From assembly GCF_043951915.1 (NCBI RefSeq), contig NZ_JBINJD010000147.1:1-12599 (forward strand): a stretch of DNA of 12,599 bases, written 5' to 3'. The notes below the pieces were generated by a model. It did no database searches, was not told the DNA's origin, and worked only from the letters and a program-made list of their open reading frames with translations. This DNA is from Alienimonas sp043951915 (lineage in GTDB: Bacteria; Planctomycetota; Planctomycetia; Planctomycetales; Planctomycetaceae). Each line of letters opens with the position of its first letter. Position 1 is the first letter of the stretch. Shown piece by piece: positions 6,474-12,599 of the stretch. Made by a program: the position numbers and the translations under genes.

Positions 6474-7535
6474 GTGGGTTTGCCCGCCGTTCAACGTTCC
6501 GACGACTCGCAGTTCGACGGCGCCCGCTCCGAGGGCGCCCGTTCCGCCGGGCGGGACCTCGTGCCGTTCGACCGGTTCGCCGCCGCCAATCGAGCCGCCG
6601 AAGTCCTGCGGGCCGAGGCCGACGCCCTGCTCGCCCTCGCCAAATCGCCGCCGGCCGGGCTGCTGGACGCGGCGGACCTGATCGAATCCCGCGGCGGGGG
6701 CGTGGTCGTCACCGGGATGGGCAAGGCCGGGCTGGTCGGGCGGAAGATCGCCGCGACGCTGGCCAGCCTGGGCACCCCGGCCTGCGTGCTGCACCCCGGC
6801 GAGGCGGTGCACGGGGACCTCGGGATGGTCCGGGACGACGCGACCGTGCTGGCGCTGTCGCACAGCGGGGAGACGGCGGAGGTCACGCAGATTCTCGCCC
6901 CGCTGGCCCGCCGGGAGGTGCCGGTCGTGGCCGTGACCGCCAAGGCCGGCAGCACGCTGGGCCGGGCCGCCGCGGTGGTGGTTGCGATGGGCCAGCTGCG
7001 GGAGGCGGACGTGCACAACCTGGCCCCCACGGTGAGCACCTGCGCGATGATGGCGCTGGGGGACGCGCTGGCGGTGCTGCTTTCCGAACGGGTCGGCTTC
7101 ACCCCGGACCGGTTCGCGGAGTTCCACCCCGCCGGGTCGCTGGGCCGCAAGCTGGCCCGGGTGAACGAGGTGATGCGCACCGGGGAGGCGTTGCGCGTCT
7201 TTGCCGACCGGGAACCGGTGCGTAAGGTGCTGGTGACCGCCGAGGGCGAACGCCGCACCGGGGCCGTGATGCTGATCGACGACGCCGGCCGCCTGACCGG
7301 ACTGTTCACCGACAGCGACCTGGCCCGTCTGCTGGCCCGCCGGGGGGAGCACGAACTGGACCGCCCGGTCAGCGCCGTGATGACCCGCTCGCCGATCACC
7401 GTGGGCGAGGACGTCTCCGTCGGGGACGCCGTGAGCCTGCTGAAGGGCCGCAAGCTCAGCGAGTTGCCGGTGGTGGACGCGGCCGGCCGCCCGGTCGGGC
7501 TGGTGGACATCACGGATTTAATCGGCTTGGTTTAA
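6474..7535 (+). CDS. kdsD: Arabinose-5-phosphate isomerase (KdsD/KpsF/GutQ family)
   Basis: This 353-residue enzyme should interconvert ribulose-5-phosphate and arabinose-5-phosphate, the first step toward Kdo for lipopolysaccharide. The SIS domain spans about 50-215, with VVTGMGKAGLVGRKIA (Lys84), HPGEAVHGDLGMV, SHSGET (129-134) and EFHPAGSLGRKL (His218, matching the catalytic histidine region of E. coli KdsD). Two CBS domains follow at about 230-285 and 297-352, the usual architecture. All signature motifs are intact. A non-homologous, charged N-terminus of about 40 residues precedes the SIS domain. GTG 6474 is preceded by GAAGG at good spacing; GTG 6561 is an alternative. The frame stays open back to 6069, but that part overlaps the Uma2 gene. 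The next gene downstream encodes an OstA-like protein, which supports a lipopolysaccharide role. Confidence 0.93.
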   Translation: MGLPAVQRSDDSQFDGARSEGARSAGRDLVPFDRFAAANRAAEVLRAEADALLALAKSPPAGLLDAADLIESRGGGVVVTGMGKAGLVGRKIAATLASLGTPACVLHPGEAVHGDLGMVRDDATVLALSHSGETAEVTQILAPLARREVPVVAVTAKAGSTLGRAAAVVVAMGQLREADVHNLAPTVSTCAMMALGDALAVLLSERVGFTPDRFAEFHPAGSLGRKLARVNEVMRTGEALRVFADREPVRKVLVTAEGERRTGAVMLIDDAGRLTGLFTDSDLARLLARRGEHELDRPVSAVMTRSPITVGEDVSVGDAVSLLKGRKLSELPVVDAAGRPVGLVDITDLIGLV

Positions 7536-7583
7536 GCGGTTTCAGGACCAGATGCGTCCCCAACCCGACGCGGCGCTTCGCGT

Positions 7584-7589
7584 TAGGAT
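7584..7589 (+). promoter_or_regulatory. Possible -10 element before the OstA-like gene
   Basis: TAGGAT here is identical to the hexamer before the sulfatase-like gene and lies in the same T-TAGGAT context. It is 49 bases before GTG 7639. If functional, transcription would start after the upstream ATG at 7552, favouring the GTG start. No -35 box is visible. Confidence 0.28.
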
Positions 7590-7638
7590 GGAAAGCGCGT
7601 CTTCGCTTCGGCCTTCCCTCCCCCCGCCCCCGCCCGCC

Positions 7639-10600
7639 GTGTCGACCCCCGGCCCCGACGCCCCGCCCGCCCGTTCGGCCGCCGAGCCCGCCGCCGGACC
7701 GCGGTACGGCCCGGCCTCCGGCGCCCGGCGGGCGCTGCTGACGGCCGCGACGGCGCTCGGGCTGACGGGGCTGTACTTCGTCTACGCCGCGACCGTCACG
7801 CCGCTGCTGGAATCCGCCCGGATGAAGGCGGACACCGCGGCCCGCGGCCGGCCGACGCACATCGTTCCGCCCAAATCGAACAAAGAGCTGGCGGAAGAGT
7901 TCCTCCCGCACGCGCCGTTCGCCGCCGAGGCCGCTTACCAAATCGGCTCCGGCAACAGCATGATGTATTGGAACGAGTGGGAGATCGTGCAGCGGGAGGA
8001 GGACAAAAGCGCCCTGAAGGTCTCCCCCTTCGCCATCGTGTTGGTGGACGACTCCGGCACGGACCCCGCCGCGGGCGGCAAGATCCCCACCACGATCACC
8101 GCGGACACCGCCCTGCTGCGGTTCAAACAACCGATCTCCGAGGACATGGTCTCCAGCCCCGGCCGGGTGGTCGCCGGGGTGTTCCAGGGGGCGGTGCGGA
8201 TCGACGGCGAAGACGGCCTGCGGGTGGTCGGCTCGGACTTCCTGTATCGGGAGGGCGACGCCGTCAGCAAGTTCTCCACGATCTACAGCGACAGCCCCGT
8301 GCAGTTCCGGCACGGCGGCGTCGGCCGCGGCGAGGAGCTGGCCGGCGGCAACGAGGGCGCCGGCGACGGGGTGGAGATCAAGCTGTTCCGCACCCGCACC
8401 CCCAGCGCCTACGACAACGTCGCCGCCGACGGGCTGGAGGAGATCGCCGTCCGCGGCCCGGTCGCCGTCACCCTGCGCGGCGGCGGCCTGCCCGGCCTCG
8501 ACGCCGCCGGCGGCCCCCTCGCCGAGGCGCCCGAGCCGCAGGTTGACGACGAAGACGACGAGAACCGCGAGCCGGTCCAGATCACCGCGACCGGGCGGCT
8601 GGTCTTCAACCCGCACGAGAACACCGCCCGGTTCACCTCCGTGCAGCCCGGCGGCGTGCGGGCCTGGCGGGAGCAGTCCGCCGACGCCGCCCCGCCCGCG
8701 CCGGAGCGGGCCGGGCCGGACGAGCTGATCGCCGACGACCTGCTGGTCACCTTCACCCCCGCCACCGACGAGGCGAAGCGGACCGCCGCCGAGACCCGCG
8801 CCGCCCGGGAGAACCGCGACTGGGGCGACCGGAAGTTCTACGCCGCCGACGACGACCTGCAGGCGACCGCCGTCATCGCCCACGGCGCCCCGGTGCGGGT
8901 GCACTCCTCGGCCCGCCAGCTCAAGGCGACCGCCGCCCGGCTGGAGCACGACGTCGCCACGGACGTGCTGACCCTGATCGGCGGTTCGGACGCCCGCGTG
9001 GCCGGCTACCGGCCGGTCGGCGGGGCGCAACGCCCGGAATGGGTGCACGTCACGCTTCCCGACTCCGTAATCCGCTGCCCCCAACTCATCGTGACTCCCC
9101 CGGAGGTTCCCGAAGGAGTCGATCCGGAGTCCGTCGACGCCCCGCGGAGAGTCAACGCCGCCGGCCCCGGCACCCTGCTGCGGACCGACCCGGAAACCGG
9201 TCAGCTGGCCTCGAAGGTCACCTGGCCCGGCACGCTGATCACCAGCCGGGACCGCCTGACCGGCCGGGATGTGGTGACGCTCACCGGCGCCGAGAACCCC
9301 AAACGGGACGCCGCGGGCCACACGGAGCTGGCCGATCAGGTGCTCGTGCAGACTTTCGACGAGGGATCGGACCTCGCCGCGGATCACGTCGTGCTGGAAC
9401 TGGAAGAGAACCCGCACGCCGACGAGGACCAGGGCAAGCCGGCGGAGCCGGGGCTCAACCAGGAGGAGAAACCGCAAACCGGCTCGCTGGCGGAGGCGAA
9501 CCCGATGGGCGGCTCGGTGCGGCCGGCGAAGGCGGTCGCCACCGGGTCGGTGCGGATGAAGGGGCCGGAGCTGCTCGCCGGGGCGAAGCGGATCGAGGTG
9601 CACTTCGCCGATCCCCCGCCCAAACCGACCCCGCCGCCCGGCGAGCAGGTCGCCGCCGCGGGCTCCGGCGCCGGCGGGGCGAACGCTGCGACCGGCGAAC
9701 CGGCCCCGGCCGAGGAATCGGCCGCCGAGGAGGAGCCCGAAGAGCCTGGCCGGACCTCCAAGTTCTACGCCGACGACGTCGTCGCCACGCTGGTGCGGCC
9801 CCGCACCGAGAACGGCGTGGAGGTGGAGGAGGGCTACGTCTCCCACGCGGTCGCCACCGGGCAGGTCGGCCTGTTCCAGGACGCTCCCGCCCCGGCCGAG
9901 CCGGGCGCCGCGCCCGGCGACGCCCGCTACGCCCGAGCCGACCGGGCCGTCGTCACCGGGACCGGGCCGGGCCAGCAACTGCTCACCCTGTTCGGCAAAC
10001 CGGGCGACGAGGACTCCCCCCCGATCCCCGCGGAACTCAACGGCAGCGGGTCGGACCTGACCGGGCCGGAGATCCGCTTCGACCCGCAGGCGAACACCGC
10101 GGTGGTGGTCGGCGGCGGCTCGCTGGACCTGCCGGTCCGCGGCGGCGGCATGCCCGGCCTCACCGGCGACCGCGCGTCCGACCCCGAGCCGGAGGACCCC
10201 GACGCCCCGACCCGCAAGACGGTCCGCGTGGACTGGGGCGAATCGATGACCTTCGACGGCACCGTCGCCACCTTCTATGGCGGCGCCCGCACGATGTTCC
10301 ACGGCGCCGAGGGCGAGGTCGGCTCCGAGGAGTACACCGAGGACACCATGCGCCTCTACTGCCAACTCATGACCGTCACCCTCACCGAGAAGGTCGTGTT
10401 CGGCTCCGCCCTGCCGGGCGCGGAGCAATCCCCCGGCGAGGAGAGCGACGCCGATCCGGAGATCAAACTCATCACCTGTCACGGCCGGGTGAACCTGCGG
10501 GGGCGCCAGGACGCCCCGGACCTCCGCAACCCGGACCCGAAGCAGCGCCTGGTCCCGCAGGAGGCCCAGCGGGTCGAGGGGACCTTCGCCCAGTTGGAAG

Positions 10601-11271
10601 TCCTCTGGCAGACCGGCGACTTCACCGCCCAGGGCGAGGGCGAACTGAAGCTGTGGCGCCGGGACGACAAAACCGCCCCCGCCCCGGCCGGCAGCGGCAC
10701 CGTGCGGCCCAACGCCCGCAGCGAACGCTCTCTCGCCCTGCCCTGCGAACTGGTGCACGTGAAGTTCAAACGGGAGGTCAAGGGGAACCTCAACGGGCCG
10801 GACGCGATCTTCCATCCGAAGTCCGACAGTCGCGTGGAGGTCGTCAACGGCCCGGTGCGGGACTTCGGCGTCGAACTGCTGACCGGCCCCACGGCCCCGC
10901 TGCCCCCCGGCGCCTCCCGCATGGAGAGCGACCGCCTCGAATTGCGGCACGTCGAACCGGCCGGCGCCCCCGAGAACGCCCCCAAAACCCGCGAGCTGTT
11001 CGCTAGCGGCAACGTGGAAATCGACGGCCACGGCGAATCCAGCGGCGGCCGCCCCGGCGCCTGGTATTGGGCCGACGCCCCCCGGGCCACCTACAACGAG
11101 GCCAAGGGACGATTGGAGCTTTCCGGCAACGCGAACGGCCCCGTGCAGCTCTACCGCTCCGAAACGCGGGACGGGGCCCGCACGCTGGCCGCCAGCCGCA
11201 CGATCGTTTACTTCCCGGACACAAATACGATCGACGTGAAGGGCGTCCAGGGCGCCGACGGCTTGCCCTGA
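7639..11271 (+). CDS. Giant membrane-anchored LptC/LptA-like (OstA-like) protein
   Basis: About 1210 residues. A Pro/Ala-rich N-terminus precedes one transmembrane helix at about 32-52, so the rest should be periplasmic. The body is beta-rich, with recurring OstA-like phrases of the kind 'A-x-G-x-V-x-(hydrophobic)' and 'A-D-x-A-x-(Y/L)': about 177-226 (GAVRIDGEDGLRVVGSDFLY), 315-345, 399-459, 631-659, 708-786 and 1119-1173 (ELFASGNVEIDGHG...ATYNEAKGRLELSGN). Acidic or Pro-rich linkers lie at about 297-313, 593-624, 659-706 and 930-941. LptC and LptA are small proteins (each near 190 residues in E. coli) that carry lipopolysaccharide across the periplasm; this protein would hold several such units in one chain. 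Context agrees, since kdsD is immediately upstream. The start is uncertain: ATG 7552 has a weak AGGA, but codons between 7552 and 7638 use many A/T third bases, unlike the rest, so GTG 7639 is preferred. The family call is inference from pattern and context. Confidence 0.75.
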   Translation: MSTPGPDAPPARSAAEPAAGPRYGPASGARRALLTAATALGLTGLYFVYAATVTPLLESARMKADTAARGRPTHIVPPKSNKELAEEFLPHAPFAAEAAYQIGSGNSMMYWNEWEIVQREEDKSALKVSPFAIVLVDDSGTDPAAGGKIPTTITADTALLRFKQPISEDMVSSPGRVVAGVFQGAVRIDGEDGLRVVGSDFLYREGDAVSKFSTIYSDSPVQFRHGGVGRGEELAGGNEGAGDGVEIKLFRTRTPSAYDNVAADGLEEIAVRGPVAVTLRGGGLPGLDAAGGPLAEAPEPQVDDEDDENREPVQITATGRLVFNPHENTARFTSVQPGGVRAWREQSADAAPPAPERAGPDELIADDLLVTFTPATDEAKRTAAETRAARENRDWGDRKFYAADDDLQATAVIAHGAPVRVHSSARQLKATAARLEHDVATDVLTLIGGSDARVAGYRPVGGAQRPEWVHVTLPDSVIRCPQLIVTPPEVPEGVDPESVDAPRRVNAAGPGTLLRTDPETGQLASKVTWPGTLITSRDRLTGRDVVTLTGAENPKRDAAGHTELADQVLVQTFDEGSDLAADHVVLELEENPHADEDQGKPAEPGLNQEEKPQTGSLAEANPMGGSVRPAKAVATGSVRMKGPELLAGAKRIEVHFADPPPKPTPPPGEQVAAAGSGAGGANAATGEPAPAEESAAEEEPEEPGRTSKFYADDVVATLVRPRTENGVEVEEGYVSHAVATGQVGLFQDAPAPAEPGAAPGDARYARADRAVVTGTGPGQQLLTLFGKPGDEDSPPIPAELNGSGSDLTGPEIRFDPQANTAVVVGGGSLDLPVRGGGMPGLTGDRASDPEPEDPDAPTRKTVRVDWGESMTFDGTVATFYGGARTMFHGAEGEVGSEEYTEDTMRLYCQLMTVTLTEKVVFGSALPGAEQSPGEESDADPEIKLITCHGRVNLRGRQDAPDLRNPDPKQRLVPQEAQRVEGTFAQLEVLWQTGDFTAQGEGELKLWRRDDKTAPAPAGSGTVRPNARSERSLALPCELVHVKFKREVKGNLNGPDAIFHPKSDSRVEVVNGPVRDFGVELLTGPTAPLPPGASRMESDRLELRHVEPAGAPENAPKTRELFASGNVEIDGHGESSGGRPGAWYWADAPRATYNEAKGRLELSGNANGPVQLYRSETRDGARTLAASRTIVYFPDTNTIDVKGVQGADGLP

Positions 11272-11295
11272 CGGGACCCGGTTCGCGTGCCTCTA

Positions 11296-11340
11296 CTCCC
11301 CTCGCCCCCTTTTGGGGGAGAGGGGCTGGGGGTGAGGGGG
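11296..11340. repeat. C/G-rich hairpin repeat, copy 1
   Basis: CCCCTC (11298-11303) pairs with GAGGGG (11320-11325) and CCCCC (11305-11309) with GGGGG (11314-11318), with loop TTTT and one mismatch. The tail CTGGGGGTGAGGG follows. GAGAGGGGCTGGGGGTGAGG is the reverse complement of the left part of copy 2 with a single difference. The repeat lies 24 bases after the OstA-like stop codon and may act as a terminator. Confidence 0.7.
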
Positions 11341-11427
11341 CGGCGACGCCCGATCGCCGTTTATGGTCCGCTTCGCTCTCCCGTCGGTTCGTCACTGCAA
11401 AGAGCGGGCGCGGGTGAACCGTGCGTC

Positions 11428-11466
11428 ACCCTCACCCCCGGCCCCTCTCCCTGAGGGAGAGGGGAG
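11428..11466. repeat. C/G-rich hairpin repeat, copy 2 (inverted)
   Basis: CCCTCACCCCCGG is followed by a perfect 10-base hairpin, CCCCTCTCCC (11442-11451) and GGGAGAGGGG (11455-11464), with loop TGA. It is inverted relative to copy 1, with 87 bases between them, and ends 24 bases before the cytochrome gene's stop codon. From memory, very similar CCCTCACCCC...CCCTCTCCC repeats are dispersed in many GC-rich genomes, usually between genes. Each copy faces the 3' end of one convergent gene. Confidence 0.7.
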
Positions 11467-11490
11467 ACACGGCCGTCGGCCGCGGCCCGG

Positions 11491-12599
11491 TTATCGTGGC
11501 GCCGACTCCGTCCGCAGGTAGCCGATGAGGTCGCGGACCTGTTCCTCGGTGAGCGTTTTAAAGAGCCCCTCCGGCATCAGCGAGGCGTCGCCGGCTTCGA
11601 TCTCCAGCACGTCGGCGGCCGGCAGGGTCACGGTGGCGTCGGCGGTGGCGAGGGTCAGCGTGCGGTCGTTCGACTCGCTGACCACGCCGGTCAGCACGCG
11701 GCCGTCGGCCAGCAGCACGGTCGAGACCCGCCACGCCGCCGGCACGATCGCCGAGGGGTCGAACACGTTGCCCAATAAATAATCCAAATTGTGCCGGTCC
11801 GAGCCGGTCAGGTTCGGGCCGAGGTCGCCGCCCTCGCCGTACAGCGTGTGGCAGCGCCCGCAGACGTTTTTAAAGACCTCCCGCCCGGCGGCGAGGTCCG
11901 GCTCCCCGGCGTCGGCCAGTTTTTCCTTCCACGCTTCAATTTGGGCGAGCTTCTCCGCGGGGGTGGCCCGGGTGGTGCCCCAGTGCTCGTCGAGGACGGC
12001 GTCGATCTCCGGGTTCTTGAAGGCCCGCAACGCCCGCACGTGTTCCGCAGAAAGCATCGTAACGCCGAGGCTCGGCAGAGCCTCGGCCAGCTTCTCGCCA
12101 TAGCTCGGCCGGCTGACGAGCGTCGCCAGTAGGGCGTCGCGGTCTTCGAGCCGGACGTTCGGCAGCGCGTCCAGCAGCACGGCGGCGGCCTCGTCGCTCT
12201 CGAACGCCGCCAACCCGCGGGCCGCCGCGGCGAACAGGTTGCGGTCCTCGCCCTTCCGCCGCTTGAGGATGTCGATCAACAGCGGGGCGACGGCTTCGTC
12301 GCGGGCCTCCGCCAGCGACTCGATCGCCGCGACCCGGGCGGCGTCCGAGGCGGAGCGGTCCATGACGACGCCCCGCAGTTCCTCCAACGCCGCCCCGTCG
12401 CCGAAGATCACGCCGAGTTTGTTGGCGAGGTCCCGCACCTCCGCGTTCTCCGACGCGGCGAAGACGGGCTGCACCTCGGCCCACCCCGGCGGCGGGGTGA
12501 CTTTGCGGCGGCCCTCCAACGCCGCAGCGGCGCCGGCGAGGACGTCGCGTTGAAAGGCGACGGCGTCGTCACCAACCCGAAGCGTCAGCGAGGGCGCCG
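11491..12599 (-). CDS. PVC-type HEAT-repeat/c-type cytochrome protein, 5' end outside the window
   Basis: The frame is open to the right edge, so the gene is partial; 368 C-terminal residues are visible. The first part consists of HEAT-like helical repeats, for example the AARVAAIESLAEARDEAVAP segment. A cytochrome c domain follows, with the haem motif CGRCH (11848-11862) in VFKNVCGRCHTLYGEGGDLGPNLTG. After it comes the region typical of planctomycete haem proteins: DPSAIVPAAW, VLLADGRVLTGVV, then SLMPEGLFKTLTEEQVRDLIGYLR, whose Met is a likely axial ligand. Full-length relatives usually have an N-terminal beta-propeller dehydrogenase-like part and a signal peptide, and are thought to act in periplasmic oxidation of sugars or related substrates. 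The substrate is unknown. A TTG at 12519 looks like a start only because the frame is cut off; coding sense clearly continues upstream. A palindromic repeat lies in-frame near 12059. Confidence 0.92.
   Translation of the reverse strand, partial: APSLTLRVGDDAVAFQRDVLAGAAAALEGRRKVTPPPGWAEVQPVFAASENAEVRDLANKLGVIFGDGAALEELRGVVMDRSASDAARVAAIESLAEARDEAVAPLLIDILKRRKGEDRNLFAAAARGLAAFESDEAAAVLLDALPNVRLEDRDALLATLVSRPSYGEKLAEALPSLGVTMLSAEHVRALRAFKNPEIDAVLDEHWGTTRATPAEKLAQIEAWKEKLADAGEPDLAAGREVFKNVCGRCHTLYGEGGDLGPNLTGSDRHNLDYLLGNVFDPSAIVPAAWRVSTVLLADGRVLTGVVSESNDRTLTLATADATVTLPAADVLEIEAGDASLMPEGLFKTLTEEQVRDLIGYLRTESAPR
12059..12087. repeat. Palindromic repeat-like sequence inside the cytochrome gene
   Basis: GCCGAGGCTC (12064-12073) and GAGCCTCGGC (12078-12087) form a perfect 10-base stem with loop GGCA. 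With the preceding bases, CGTAACGCCGAGGC (12058-12071) repeats 14 bases of the hairpin arm at 1459-1472. In the coding strand it reads as AEALPSLGVT between HEAT-like helices without breaking the frame. It may be an in-frame copy of a dispersed palindrome, or a coincidence of GC-rich coding sequence. Confidence 0.4.

Noticed and set aside
7510..11031. A 1173-codon open frame on the minus strand opposite the giant OstA-like gene
   Set aside because: It is a mirror of the plus-strand gene produced by GC-rich third positions. Its translation is rich in Gly/Arg/Val/His without domains, while the plus frame has a membrane helix, ordered motifs and fitting context.
11296..11466. CRISPR-like array
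   Set aside because: Only two copies in opposite orientation, each self-complementary, with a single spacer and no cas genes.
12517..12519. TTG start for the cytochrome gene
   Set aside because: The reading frame continues without a stop to the window edge, and the family has a long N-terminal part, so the true start lies outside.

Overview
The window is very GC-rich and carries a gene set typical of the phylum Planctomycetota: a secreted sulfatase-like protein, a HEAT-repeat/c-type cytochrome of the PVC kind, a BON-domain mini-protein, an Uma2-family protein, and coding regions with strong G/C third positions. Most start codons lack a clear Shine-Dalgarno sequence. I cannot name the species; a GC-rich member of the Planctomycetales or a neighbouring order is my inference.

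Layout. Bases 105-1451 (+) encode a sulfatase-superfamily protein that converges on tRNA-Ser(GGA) at 1513-1599 (-), with a strong symmetric hairpin between them. A membrane-anchored protein with two PDZ-like domains (1769-2746, +) converges on a 90-residue BON-like protein (2819-3091, -). A 304-base divergent intergenic region containing a perfect palindrome follows. Three plus-strand genes come next: a six-helix membrane protein of unknown function (3396-4085), cysteinyl-tRNA synthetase cysS (4138-5652), and an Uma2-family nuclease-fold protein (5705-6379). Then comes arabinose-5-phosphate isomerase kdsD/kpsF (6474-7535), followed by a very large single-pass protein with LptC/LptA (OstA-like) character (7639-11271). 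A convergent intergenic region holds two inverted copies of a C/G-rich hairpin repeat. The window ends inside a minus-strand HEAT/cytochrome c gene (11491-12599, 5' end missing).

The most interesting unit is kdsD plus the giant OstA-like gene. KdsD makes the precursor of Kdo, the inner-core sugar of lipopolysaccharide. In many Proteobacteria kdsD lies in the kdsD-kdsC-lptC-lptA-lptB cluster. Here the place of the small LptC and LptA proteins is taken by one protein of about 1210 residues with an N-terminal membrane anchor and several recurring beta-rich segments. I propose that it is a one-piece inner-to-outer-membrane lipopolysaccharide bridge, or part of one. This rests on reading the sequence and on context, not on a database search.

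Other points worth a second look are the sulfatase-like protein, which lacks two usual active-site residues, and palindromic repeat-like sequence that seems to lie inside the coding frame of the cytochrome gene.
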